From: REDI01 sp038123735
GTDB taxonomy: Bacteria; Myxococcota_A; UBA796; GCA-2862545
Assembly (NCBI GenBank): GCA_038123735.1
Contig: JAYPAP010000002.1
Span: 1 to 64,000, forward strand
Direction of reading: 5' to 3'
DNA length: 64,000 bases
Shown: positions 45,255 through 53,920 of the stretch, in pieces
Layout: the number at the start of each line of letters is the position of its first letter
Numbering within the stretch: the stretch's first letter is position 1
Notes under the pieces: model-generated
What the model saw: the letters and a program-made list of their open reading frames with translations, nothing else
Told to the model about the DNA's origin: nothing
Database searches by the model: none
Position numbers and translations under genes: made by a program

Positions 45255-45491
45255 CTACTCGTCCCCGTCGTCGCCAATAGCCTCGACAGGACAGTTCTCA
45301 AGCGCTTCGTAACACTCGGCGAGCTCATCCTCGTTCTCGGGCTGCTTGAACACTAAATCGTGGTCTTCATCATCCGATACGCGGAAGTTATTCGGCGCAC
45401 AATCGGTGCAGACCGAGCACAAAATGCACTCTCGGTCTACGTAGAACTTGCCGGGAACATTGTCTTCCCACTTGTCGTTCTTGTCGGCCAT
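45255..45491 (-). CDS. Single-cluster 4Fe-4S ferredoxin
   Basis: 78 aa. Ligands follow the Fer4_15 pattern: ECILCSVCTDCAPNNF provides Cys 22, 25 and 28, and NCPVEAIG near the C-terminus provides the fourth. An additional Cys at position 31 replaces the usual hydrophobic residue, so a mixed or alternative cluster is possible. The surface is very acidic, as for electron carriers. No partner enzyme (P450, reductase) is beside it. The gene is 70 bases downstream of a YbjN-like lipoprotein gene. Confidence 0.9.
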   Translation of the reverse strand: MADKNDKWEDNVPGKFYVDRECILCSVCTDCAPNNFRVSDDEDHDLVFKQPENEDELAECYEALENCPVEAIGDDGDE

Positions 45492-45561
45492 GCCGCCTCC
45501 GGCGCCCTACTACCCAGGTCGCCGCCATGAAGCACACCGAACGAGTCAAGCTACCAATAAC

Positions 45562-46191
45562 TCAGATGCCAAGCCCTTTTGCGGCCCTGTTCAGTTCAGG
45601 CCACTGGGTGTCCGCCGTGCTCATCAAATGCTCAAGAAGCTGGATAAACGTTCTATACCCTAGACCATCGCCCAGATGAAGCTCTGCTGACAGCAAGATG
45701 TCTCCCGATTCCGGGTCCATCTGAAACTTGCCGATGAGCAGGTCGTAGTTCAGCGCCGCGAGCTTGACCAATAGGAGAATGACTCCGCGATTATCGGGGG
45801 CATCATTTACTTTAAGGTAATCATGCGTGGCCAGAAATAGGACGGCGGACTTCGGAAAGTGTTGGACCGTGATCGTGAAATCCGTATGCTCCCCATCAAA
45901 CCCAATCTCGATCAGCCCGTCCGCACCCTCTGCGTCGCTCTTGCTGTAGATAAACCCGGCCTCATCAAGCCACCCAGCGATATCCGTCAGCGTAGGCTCT
46001 TTCACGAAGCCCTCTGCGTCCGGTGAAGCCTCCAGGATGCGTTCCTTCTCGGCTTCCAGTCGGATAATTCTCTCTTTTAGAAGCTCATTTTCGAGCGCGA
46101 CCACCCGCCGCGAAGCACACCCGGTCGCCACCGTCACGAAAAGACTCGCGATGATCCCAAGATGCGCAAACCGGACCCACGTCAGCTTCAC
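45562..46191 (-). CDS. YbjN-like domain lipoprotein
   Basis: 209 aa. Lipoprotein signal ending FVTVATGCAS (lipobox A-T-G-C), then a short coiled coil (RRVVALENELLKERIIRLEAEKERIL) and a YbjN-type domain: LTDIAGWLDEAGFIYS, then LLLVKLAALNYDLLIGKFQMD and ILLSAELHLGDGLGYRTFIQLLEHLM. YbjN folds resemble type III secretion chaperones and bind partners through the same surface. A membrane-anchored version is uncommon. The first four bases overlap the stop of the upstream lipoprotein gene (46188-46191), so they are translationally coupled. Confidence 0.7.
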   Translation of the reverse strand: MKLTWVRFAHLGIIASLFVTVATGCASRRVVALENELLKERIIRLEAEKERILEASPDAEGFVKEPTLTDIAGWLDEAGFIYSKSDAEGADGLIEIGFDGEHTDFTITVQHFPKSAVLFLATHDYLKVNDAPDNRGVILLLVKLAALNYDLLIGKFQMDPESGDILLSAELHLGDGLGYRTFIQLLEHLMSTADTQWPELNRAAKGLGI

Positions 46192-46940
46192 TCGTTCGAC
46201 TCCCGGCTGAATCGCTCAGCCCTCACATCGCCGGAGAATCGGTTCCCGAGCAATTCCCCCTCGAAGTCGAACCGAAGCTCATCTCGCGCCACCCTTCCTG
46301 TTCCTTCGAACTCGAGACTAAAGGCAAATAATGAGGCTCTGGCGACGCCGACGATATCGCCGTTGTCGATCGTCCCTTCGATATCGAAATCAAGTGGGAT
46401 GACCCGATCATCAAATCGGAGGACGCACTCCGCCGTCCCTTCAACATTTTCCGCCCGGGCATCGACGACCATCGCCGCGCCGCCGGCACACGAGACCGGC
46501 ACTTGCTGCACCGTCGTTCCGCCGGAGAGGGTACCCAGGTACGTCCCCGCATCTGGTGATTGAACCAGCACACCGCCGGAGGTGTAGGCCACGCGCTCTC
46601 CGTTCGGGAGCTCAACCTCGGCCGTGACATCATGCCGGCCATAATCGAGGCTATCGTCCCCAACCTGGCTTCCCTTTGCCGACCATTCTTCGTCGATATT
46701 CGACGACCAGGTCACTGGAAGGTCGGTGTTAAGCGGATTGCCTTGGGCATCGAGAATCTCAGCACTGTACGAGTACATCGTCCCATATCCGATGTAAGCG
46801 CCCGACTCCGGGGTAATGATCCGGATCACGGCGCCGTTGAAATCTTCCGGGGTCAGCGCTTCGCCGTCGATATTTAGACCGATTTGTCCCTGGCAACTGG
46901 CCATCAGCGCCAGCGAGAACCATCCGCCGTACGTCCGCAT
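46188..46940 (-). CDS. Lipoprotein, beta-rich (Ig-like)
   Basis: 250 aa. Signal MRTYGGWFSLALMASCQG, lipobox M-A-S-C. Residues ~35-130 read like an Ig-like/BIG module (ITPESGAYIGYGTMYSYSAEILDAQGNPL, VTAEVELPNGERVAYTSGG); residues ~140-250 form repeated antiparallel strands (AECVLRFDDRVIPLDFDIEGTIDNGDIVG, DELRFDFEGELLGNRFSG). No enzyme motif. It starts the pair with the YbjN-like gene; a 111-base divergent gap to the ABC gene holds the promoters. Confidence 0.6.
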   Translation of the reverse strand: MRTYGGWFSLALMASCQGQIGLNIDGEALTPEDFNGAVIRIITPESGAYIGYGTMYSYSAEILDAQGNPLNTDLPVTWSSNIDEEWSAKGSQVGDDSLDYGRHDVTAEVELPNGERVAYTSGGVLVQSPDAGTYLGTLSGGTTVQQVPVSCAGGAAMVVDARAENVEGTAECVLRFDDRVIPLDFDIEGTIDNGDIVGVARASLFAFSLEFEGTGRVARDELRFDFEGELLGNRFSGDVRAERFSRESNE

Positions 46941-47051
46941 ACGCCCTCCTGCCCTAAGGATATACCTGAAAAACCAGGAGGCGCCAGCGAATAGGTCACA
47001 CAGGCGTACTCCGAGGCGTTAACGTCTGCAGGCGTCCGAGGCGGAGGAGCG

Positions 47052-47999
47052 ATGGCTGTTGTTGAGGCCAGCAATTTAGAGCGCAGCTACGGTGCATTCC
47101 GCGCACTGCGGGGGGTGTCATTCAGCATCGAGGCCGGCGAGATCGTGGGCCTGCTTGGCCCCAACGGCGCTGGAAAGTCAACGACAATGAAGATCTTGAC
47201 TGGCTTTCTGGCACCCACCGGAGGCGCGGCACGCGTATGTGGACATGACGTGTTGGCCGACCCGATCGCGGTGCGTCAGCATGTGGGCTACCTTCCCGAA
47301 TCCGCGCCTCTTTATGAGGATATGACCATCAGCGGCTTCTTGGAATTCATCGGCCGGACCCGCGGACTGGGCACCGCCGGGCGCCGACGGGCCATGGATC
47401 GCGTGATGGAGGAATGTGGCCTGAAGGACCGTGCTCGTCAGCGGATCGGCACCCTGTCTAAAGGGTATCGCCAACGAGTTGGTCTCGCGCAGGCGCTGAT
47501 CCACGAGCCCAATCTCCTGATCTTGGACGAACCTACCAACGGCCTCGACCCGAGCCAGATCCTCGAGATTCGCAACCTGATTCGTCAGGTTGGCAGCACC
47601 CGTACCGTTATCTTGTCTACCCACATCCTCTCCGAGGTCCGGGTCACCTGCGATCGGGTGGTCATCATCAACGAAGGCCAAAAAGTGGAGGACTGCGCAA
47701 CGGATCGCTTGATGGCTTCCTCGGATGGCCAACGCGTCTCACTCGGCTTGTTTCCTGGAAAAGTCCAAGTCTCGGACGCGGAGATCATTACCCAACTCAG
47801 CGCTATTACCGGCGTAGAACGGGCCGATAGCGTGTCTACCGAGGCGGATATCCGCCGATTTTCGATCCACGCCTCCGAGGACGTTCGTCGCGAACTCTTC
47901 AGGTGGGCCGTCGCGAGAGGGCATGACATCGCTGAGCTGACCGAGGAGCGCTCCGACCTCGAAGATGTATTCTTGCGGCTTACCAAGTCGAGCGATTGA
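47052..47999 (+). CDS. ABC transporter ATP-binding protein, GldA-like
   Basis: 315 aa. Complete nucleotide-binding domain: Walker A GPNGAGKST, Q-loop with VGYLPESAPLYEDMT, signature LSKGYRQRVGLAQAL, Walker B LLILDEPTNGLDP and H-loop STHILSEV. A ~90-residue C-terminal extension follows. Sequence style (GAARVCGHDVLADPI..VRQHVGYLPE, then the extension) is that of gliding-motility/export-type ABC-2 ATPases. The permease is not present: selB follows after 3 bases, so the partner must lie elsewhere. RBS GGAGGAG precedes the ATG. Confidence 0.9.
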   Translation: MAVVEASNLERSYGAFRALRGVSFSIEAGEIVGLLGPNGAGKSTTMKILTGFLAPTGGAARVCGHDVLADPIAVRQHVGYLPESAPLYEDMTISGFLEFIGRTRGLGTAGRRRAMDRVMEECGLKDRARQRIGTLSKGYRQRVGLAQALIHEPNLLILDEPTNGLDPSQILEIRNLIRQVGSTRTVILSTHILSEVRVTCDRVVIINEGQKVEDCATDRLMASSDGQRVSLGLFPGKVQVSDAEIITQLSAITGVERADSVSTEADIRRFSIHASEDVRRELFRWAVARGHDIAELTEERSDLEDVFLRLTKSSD

Positions 48000-48002
48000 G
48001 CC

Positions 48003-49862
48003 ATGTCCGACTCCTCATCAGGCGCAACCTGGGTTATCGGCACGTCTGGCCATGTAGACCACGGTAAGACATCGCTGGTACGAGCCCTTACCGGGGTGGA
48101 CCTCGACACGCGGCCCGAGGAACAATCGCGCGGGATCACGATCGCCCTCGGCTTTGTTCCCCTCGACCTTCCCGATGGGCGTCGGGCCGCATTGGTCGAC
48201 GTACCCGGCCACGAGCGCTTGGTCCGCACCATGGTGGCCGGAGCGACCGGGATCGACGCTGCGCTGCTCTGCATCTCCGCTCAAGATGGCGTGATGCCAC
48301 AGACCAAGGAGCACCTCGCCATCCTCGACCTGCTCGGTATCCAACAAGGCATCATCGCCATCACCAAGGCCGATCTGGTCGACGAGGAGCTTCTGGAATT
48401 GGCCATCGAAGAGGTTCAAGAAGAGGTCCAAGGCACATTTCTCGCAGAGGCTCCCATCCTCCCCGTCTCGGCGGTCACTGGGCAGGGCTTAGACGAACTC
48501 CGCCAAGCCCTGGCTGCTTTAGAAGCACGGGAATACCTCACTCAAGGACCTTTTCGACTCCCGGTAGACCGTCAATTTTCCCGCTCAGGTTTCGGCACCG
48601 TCGTCACCGGAACCGCCTGGTCCGGCACCCTCACCGTAGGCGATCCCGTCCGACTCCTCCCGAGTGGCAAAGAGGCGCGGGTGCGGGGACTTCAAAACCA
48701 CGGCGAGGCAGTCGAGACCGTGCGTGCCGGCTGGCGGTCCGCGATCAATCTCTCCGGCGTCGACGTCGACGATGTTCCACGTGGAACCGTCATCTCTTCG
48801 GGGCATGTGCCGAGCACCTCCATGGTCGATGTGCAATTGCAAGTACTCGAATCAGCCCCTGAGCTACGGGACGGAGCATCCGTTCGATTCCTGATCGGGA
48901 CCGCCGAAGCGATCGGCAAACTCTATGTCGCCGATGACCTCGACGAGATCGTGCCCGGTGCAGAGGTGACCGCCCAGATCCGTCTCGATGAGCCGGTGGT
49001 CGTACTTCCGGGAGATCGCTTCATTCTCCGGCGCACCTCCCCCACCGATACCATTGGCGGAGGTTCAATCATTGACCCCTGGGCGCCCCGTATGCGTCGT
49101 TCCAAGCGTGTTCTCCATGGCGAGCAGAGCCGCGCCCTGCAGGATGGCGATCTTCTCATCTGGCTGGAGCGGGCCGGTGAATCTGGACTCACGACTGCCG
49201 AATGGCTTCAGCGCCCGGGCACCGCTCTCACCGATGTCGTCCAGCTATCAGACCGAGTATTCAGCCCGAATATCGCCACCCGCCTCGAACACGAGCTCCG
49301 GGCCGCAATCGCAGAATTCCATGCCGCACACCCGCTCCAACGAGGCGCTGGACGGAGAGAGTTGCTACGGGGCCGCCTCGGGCACCTCCCGCCCAAGGTA
49401 TTCGATGCGCTCACCCAGAGACTCGTCGCCAGTGGAGCCCTGGTTTTCGACGACGGTATCGTTCGTGAAACCAACTTTTCCCCTGTTATCACACCAGAGG
49501 CTGAAGCCCTGAGAACCGCGCTTCGGCAGGACTTCACCGCAGCCGGCCTGGAAGGCCTCACCCTGAAGAAGTTGAGCGCCAAGCATGCTTCCGCCGAGGC
49601 CGAGCCCCTCGTCCGACTGATGGAGCATGCCGAGGAGCTCATCGCAGTACCCGAGGCGGGATGGATCGATGCGCAGGCGGTCGCCACCCTGCGGGGAACC
49701 CTCAAGACCTACTTCTCCAGCCACTCAACCCTCGATCCCGCGTCCTTCAAGGAACTCACCGGGCTCTCTCGCAGAGTGGCCATCCCGCTTCTCGAGTGGA
49801 TGGATCGTCAGTCCTGGACCGCGCGAACAAATGAGGGTCGGGTAGCCGGACCGTCACTTTGA
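48003..49862 (+). CDS. selB: Selenocysteine-specific elongation factor SelB
   Basis: 619 aa. It delivers Sec-tRNA to UGA codons that carry a SECIS element. G1 is GTSGHVDHGKTSL, then LDTRPEEQSRGITIALGF, G3 VDVPGHERLVRTMVAGATG and G4 ITKADLVDEE, the SelB-type set. RSGFGTVVTGTAWSG marks domain II. The C-terminal ~250 residues form winged-helix modules (RRELLRGRLGHLPPKVFDALTQ, LTGLSRRVAIPLLEWMDRQSW) that bind SECIS RNA. Presence of selB implies selenoprotein synthesis. selA, selC and selD are not here. A parS-like 14-mer lies within domain II at VPRGT. Confidence 0.94.
   Translation: MSDSSSGATWVIGTSGHVDHGKTSLVRALTGVDLDTRPEEQSRGITIALGFVPLDLPDGRRAALVDVPGHERLVRTMVAGATGIDAALLCISAQDGVMPQTKEHLAILDLLGIQQGIIAITKADLVDEELLELAIEEVQEEVQGTFLAEAPILPVSAVTGQGLDELRQALAALEAREYLTQGPFRLPVDRQFSRSGFGTVVTGTAWSGTLTVGDPVRLLPSGKEARVRGLQNHGEAVETVRAGWRSAINLSGVDVDDVPRGTVISSGHVPSTSMVDVQLQVLESAPELRDGASVRFLIGTAEAIGKLYVADDLDEIVPGAEVTAQIRLDEPVVVLPGDRFILRRTSPTDTIGGGSIIDPWAPRMRRSKRVLHGEQSRALQDGDLLIWLERAGESGLTTAEWLQRPGTALTDVVQLSDRVFSPNIATRLEHELRAAIAEFHAAHPLQRGAGRRELLRGRLGHLPPKVFDALTQRLVASGALVFDDGIVRETNFSPVITPEAEALRTALRQDFTAAGLEGLTLKKLSAKHASAEAEPLVRLMEHAEELIAVPEAGWIDAQAVATLRGTLKTYFSSHSTLDPASFKELTGLSRRVAIPLLEWMDRQSWTARTNEGRVAGPSL
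48773..48788. promoter_or_regulatory. parS-like site inside selB
   Basis: TGTTCCACGTGGAACC has a perfect palindromic 14-base core GTTCCACGTGGAAC and matches the consensus at 15 of 16 positions if both Y and R variants are allowed. It reads V-P-R-G-T in selB. Palindromic conservation is not needed for that peptide. Confidence 0.55.
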
Positions 49863-49926
49863 GGGCCGACCCGGCGTGGCCATGAGTCACCCCTTCGATT
49901 AGGCGCGTGAGCCTGAGGGAGGCATC

Positions 49927-51699
49927 ATGCTGATTCCGCGCACCCACATGTGTGGCGAGCTTCGAACTGAACACTGCGGCCAATCGGTCACCTTGCAAGG
50001 CTGGGCGGCTAGCGTTCGCGACCGGGGAGGCGTCGTATTTCTCGTGCTGCGAGACCGGGCCGGTACGGTCCAGGTCACGCTCGATGACCGGTGTCCAGCC
50101 GATGCGATTGCAGCTTCCAAGGACGTAAGGCTTGAGTACGTGGTACAGGTCCGCGGCACCGTCGAGAAGCGTGCCGGCCAGGCGAACACCGGCATGGCCA
50201 CGGGCGCCATCGAAGTTCTTGCCACGGAAGTCGAGATCCTCTCGACCACCCCACCGATGCCGTTCGCGCTGGACGACCGTGGGGCTGAGGCTAGCGAAGA
50301 AGTCCGCCTCAAGTACCGATACCTAGATTTGCGTCGCCCGGCACTGCAGCACAATCTCCGCGTGCGCCACATCGGCACCCTGGCCGTTCGCAACCACCTC
50401 GATGCGCTTGGGTTTATCGAAGTCGAAACACCAATTCTAACCCGATCCACTCCGGAGGGCGCCCGCGACTATCTCGTTCCGTCTCGGGTTCACAAAGGTC
50501 ACTGGTACGCGCTTCCGCAGAGCCCCCAGATCTTCAAGCAGATCCTGATGGTCGGCGGCGTCGACCGATACTTCCAGATCTGCAAGTGCTTCCGGGATGA
50601 AGACCTCCGGGTAGACCGCCAACCTGAATTCACGCAGATCGACGTAGAACTATCATTCTGCACCCGGGACATGGTGCTCAGCGTTGCCGAGGGCGTAGTC
50701 AACAGCCTCTGGCAAGCGGTGCTCGGACAGGGCATCGGCGATGTTGAGCGCATGACCTTTGCGGATGCCATTCGCCGATTCGGCGTCGACGCCCCCGACC
50801 TCCGCTTCGATATGGAGCTCGTACACCTCGAAGAACTATTGAGCGAAAGCACATTCCCACCGATTGCAAATGCAGTCTCCGAGGGCGGGGTGCTCAAGGG
50901 TATGTGCGTCAAGGGCGCCGCCAACGACACCTCTCGCAAGATCCTCGACGCGTGGACCGCCTTCGTTCGCAATTACGGAATGGGCGGCCTTTTGTGGGGC
51001 AAGGTTCAACCCGACGGCACGCTCACCGGTCCGGCTTCCAAAGCCCCAACCAGCGATGCCAACCGAGACGCTCTATTGGCGGCCCTCGGCGCTGGGGCTG
51101 GAGACATCATCCTGATCGGCGCCGGCAAGAGCTCCGCCGTCAACCCGGGCCTCGGCAAGCTGCGCGTCCACATCGCCAAGGAGCGAGACCTCATCCCCGA
51201 GAACACGTATAAGTTCTGCTGGGTTCTCGACTTTCCGATGTTTGAACAGGATGAAGAGAGCGGCGAGTGGCATGCGGCTCACCACCCCTTCACCATGCCG
51301 AAAGCGGAGCACCTCGCTCTCCTCGAAAATGGAGACCTCGGCGGAGTCTCCTCCGATGCTTACGACATGGTCTGCAACGGCAGTGAGCTATTATCGGGCT
51401 CGATCCGTATCCACCGCGAGGACCTCCTGAAGCGCGTCGGCGCAGCCATGGGGATCGACGAGGACGAAGCCGCCGCTCGGTTCGGCTTCCTGCTCGACGC
51501 TCTTCGCCACGGCGCCCCACCACACGGGGGCTTCGCATTCGGATTTGACCGACTCGCCATGATCCTGACCGGCTCGCCATCCATCCGCGACGTCATCGCC
51601 TTCCCGAAGACCACCTCGGCTCAGGACCTCATGTCCGAAGCCCCGAGCACAGTGGGTTCCAAGGAACTCGACGAACTCCACGTCAAAAACGTAGAGTAG
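49927..51699 (+). CDS. aspS: Aspartyl-tRNA synthetase, bacterial type
   Basis: 590 aa with the bacterial GAD insertion. N-terminal OB fold (VTLQGWAASVRDRGGVVFLVLRD), class II motif 1 region LGFIEVETPILTRSTPEGARDYLVPSR, PQSPQIFKQILMV, motif 2 FRDEDLRVDRQPEFTQID and motif 3 GGFAFGFDRLAMIL. It charges tRNA-Asp. Discriminating or non-discriminating behaviour (which would couple with gatCAB) cannot be decided from the residues I see. The gene starts 64 bases after selB with a GGGAGG RBS. Confidence 0.96.
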   Translation: MLIPRTHMCGELRTEHCGQSVTLQGWAASVRDRGGVVFLVLRDRAGTVQVTLDDRCPADAIAASKDVRLEYVVQVRGTVEKRAGQANTGMATGAIEVLATEVEILSTTPPMPFALDDRGAEASEEVRLKYRYLDLRRPALQHNLRVRHIGTLAVRNHLDALGFIEVETPILTRSTPEGARDYLVPSRVHKGHWYALPQSPQIFKQILMVGGVDRYFQICKCFRDEDLRVDRQPEFTQIDVELSFCTRDMVLSVAEGVVNSLWQAVLGQGIGDVERMTFADAIRRFGVDAPDLRFDMELVHLEELLSESTFPPIANAVSEGGVLKGMCVKGAANDTSRKILDAWTAFVRNYGMGGLLWGKVQPDGTLTGPASKAPTSDANRDALLAALGAGAGDIILIGAGKSSAVNPGLGKLRVHIAKERDLIPENTYKFCWVLDFPMFEQDEESGEWHAAHHPFTMPKAEHLALLENGDLGGVSSDAYDMVCNGSELLSGSIRIHREDLLKRVGAAMGIDEDEAAARFGFLLDALRHGAPPHGGFAFGFDRLAMILTGSPSIRDVIAFPKTTSAQDLMSEAPSTVGSKELDELHVKNVE

Positions 51700-51708
51700 G
51701 CGCCCGCC

Positions 51709-53055
51709 CTACATCGGAGGGGGAGGCGGGCCCCCGCTTCCGCTGCCTGGGGGAGGGGGAGGACCTGACGACAGTGCGGCAGCGATCTCCGCTACCTCCG
51801 TAGCCGGCTTCCAACCGTCAAACCCTTCCTTCCATACATGATGGTCCGCATCGGGTGCTGCCTTCACCGCAGCGACGACATCGGATAGGCTCTTCTCTGA
51901 GCTACCGCTCGGTCCATGATAGTGGAATGTTGACGCCGCTCCAGGGGGCGGCGGTGGGGCGGCTGCCGGTGGAGGTGGGACGAGACGGGAGATCTCCCCA
52001 ACGTCATTCCAGCTTCGCCACCCCGACCAGCCCTCGGCCCATACTTGGTGATTGCCATTGCGGTCCGCAGCGATCTTTTGAGCGATATCGCTGGCACTCA
52101 ACTGGGCCTGACCACTCGGCCCGCTGTAGTGAAAGGTCTGGGCCTGAGGCGGCGGCGGCGGCGATGCTGCCGCTGCTCCTGCCATCGCATTACCCATCAT
52201 GTTCCCCATCATATTGCCCATGCCGACACCCATGCCCATGCCCATGCCCGCACCGGCCATCCCTGGGTTAGCGGCAGCGGTCTCAATCGCATCTGCGGCT
52301 TTCATCTGGGTATATTGATTCATATCCCCAATCATGTTCATTCGACTTCGTAGCCGCATGCTCTCCTGAAGCTCAGGCGGCAACGTGATGCTGCCGATGA
52401 CAAACTTCTCCAGATGGACGCCGTACTCCGACTCCATACTGGGCCGCAGGGCCTCACAGACTTGAGCGGAGAAACCCACGTAGTTGGCGGCGATCTTGGT
52501 GATGGTCTCACCGGAGCGGGCCAAGATACCGGGCAGCGACTGAACCAATTCCTGCCGCAGCTGGCCATTGATCTCGTCGGTCGTGAAGAGGCCATCCGTA
52601 CCAACGACGCGTCTCATGAACAGGGCCGGGTCGGAGATCCGGAAGTTGAAGGAACCAAAGCCTCGGATTTCGATGGGGCCAAACTCCGGGTCGTGCATCG
52701 GAATCGCTGTGGGTGTGCCCCACTTATTTTCACGGAAGACCTTCGTGTTCACGAAGTAGATGTCGCCCTTGTACGGATAGTTCAGCTTATATGCGATCGA
52801 CTGAAAGAAGCTGAGTATCGGGGCATTTCGGGTATCGAGGGTGTATGTTCCGGGCCCAAACACCTCGGAGAATTTCCCCTCACTCACGAATACTGCCGCT
52901 TGGCTCTCTCGAACGACCAATTTGCTGTTATCCGTGATTTTTTGATTGAAGACCGGATAGCGATAGACGATCGTATCGTTCGAGTCATCCAGCCATTCAA
53001 TTACCTCAAGAAACTGGGAAGAAGCGTGTTTCTTCAGAGTTCCCCACATCCCCAT
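51709..53055 (-). CDS. SPFH/Band 7 protein with two C-terminal GYF-like domains
   Basis: 448 aa. Residues ~15-270 are an SPFH domain of the virion-core/stomatin-like type without a membrane span (ITDNSKLVVRESQAAVFVSEG, GPGTYTLDTRNAP, KFVIGSITLPPELQESMRLR). A Gly/Met-rich stretch (near 52180-52260) follows, then two GYF_2-like modules: FHYSGPSGQAQLSASDIAQKI with HQVWAEGWSGWRSW, and FHYHGPSGSSEKSLSDVVAAV with HHVWKEGFDGWKPA. Pro-rich spacers separate them. GYF domains bind Pro-rich peptides. The architecture fits a scaffold at membrane microdomains or a protein-quality role; no substrate known. ATG 53055 follows an AGGGGG-type RBS. Confidence 0.85.
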   Translation of the reverse strand: MGMWGTLKKHASSQFLEVIEWLDDSNDTIVYRYPVFNQKITDNSKLVVRESQAAVFVSEGKFSEVFGPGTYTLDTRNAPILSFFQSIAYKLNYPYKGDIYFVNTKVFRENKWGTPTAIPMHDPEFGPIEIRGFGSFNFRISDPALFMRRVVGTDGLFTTDEINGQLRQELVQSLPGILARSGETITKIAANYVGFSAQVCEALRPSMESEYGVHLEKFVIGSITLPPELQESMRLRSRMNMIGDMNQYTQMKAADAIETAAANPGMAGAGMGMGMGVGMGNMMGNMMGNAMAGAAAASPPPPPQAQTFHYSGPSGQAQLSASDIAQKIAADRNGNHQVWAEGWSGWRSWNDVGEISRLVPPPPAAAPPPPPGAASTFHYHGPSGSSEKSLSDVVAAVKAAPDADHHVWKEGFDGWKPATEVAEIAAALSSGPPPPPGSGSGGPPPPPM

Positions 53056-53129
53056 CTCGCCCCCTTTTTCACGACGACGCGCTGCCATCGGCGCGCCCCC
53101 ACAGTACCCTAATCACGGGGAGGCCTGTC

Positions 53130-53738
53130 GTGGAGTTCATCACCGACATTGTTCTAAAGGTGGCAATGGCTGCCTGGCTCGCGGCCCTCACCGCTGCCGC
53201 TCTCGTGCCTTTGGTCCTGTCCATCTTCATCGAGGATGCGACGGTAGATTGGGTACTTGGCATTAGCGGCGTGCTCGCAGTACTGTTGTGTGGCGCTGCG
53301 ATGGTGCTTCGCAACGGCATCCAAAACCAGCCCCTCTTCTTCGCCCAGAATGCGTGCCGATTGCGGCTGAACAGCGGTCCTGCCTACCACTTTCGGGTCC
53401 GCTTGGGCGCCGGACGTCCGATTCGGCAAGGCGAGGCCATCGTCCACTATCAGACCGAGTCAGGCCCGCGGGTTCCGCTCCCCATCCTCAACGCAACGGC
53501 GGATCATATCGTCGGCACATGGACGATTCTCGTCATCGACCCCAATGGACTGGCCGACACTCCGGGCACATTCCACCTCGAAGTCACTCTCGGCGACGGC
53601 ACCCAGAAGCAGACATTTTCCCATCCTTATGCTCCATCCCAGATCTTGAGCGGTCGCTTCATGCCCAGCTTAGTCGACGGGCGCCCTTGGCTGGACCAGG
53701 GGGCCCGGGCCCGATTCCACAGCGTTGTCTCAGGATAA
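53130..53738 (+). CDS. Membrane protein with periplasmic beta-domain, unknown
   Basis: 202 aa, starting with GTG 53130 after GGGAGG. Two membrane spans (ITDIVLKVAMAAWLAALTAAALVPLVLSIF and DWVLGISGVLAVLLCGAAMVL), then ~130 residues of beta-rich sequence (RVRLGAGRPIRQGEAIVHYQ, VGTWTILVIDPNGLADTPGTFHLEVTLGDG). No recognised family. It is divergent from the SPFH gene with a 74-base gap, and the closeness may reflect a shared membrane role. A 182-base gap follows, with a run of weak hairpins but no good terminator. Confidence 0.55.
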   Translation: MEFITDIVLKVAMAAWLAALTAAALVPLVLSIFIEDATVDWVLGISGVLAVLLCGAAMVLRNGIQNQPLFFAQNACRLRLNSGPAYHFRVRLGAGRPIRQGEAIVHYQTESGPRVPLPILNATADHIVGTWTILVIDPNGLADTPGTFHLEVTLGDGTQKQTFSHPYAPSQILSGRFMPSLVDGRPWLDQGARARFHSVVSG

Positions 53739-53920
53739 TTCGCTGCAGGATCGGCAATTTCATGGACGCGCGCGCCATCGAAGGAATCCAGGCGAAACCT
53801 CGGGTTCAACCAAACGTCAGAGGTCTAGGGGCAACTCTCGCATCAGAACCGGTTGACCAGAAGGGGGCGGACTGCCTATAAGAATCGCTCGCCATCAGAT
53901 GGTCACCTTGAGGAGCACGC

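Noticed and set aside
51690..51720. Bidirectional terminator between aspS and the SPFH gene
   Set aside because: Only a 5-base stem (GTAGG/CCTAC) without a T run.
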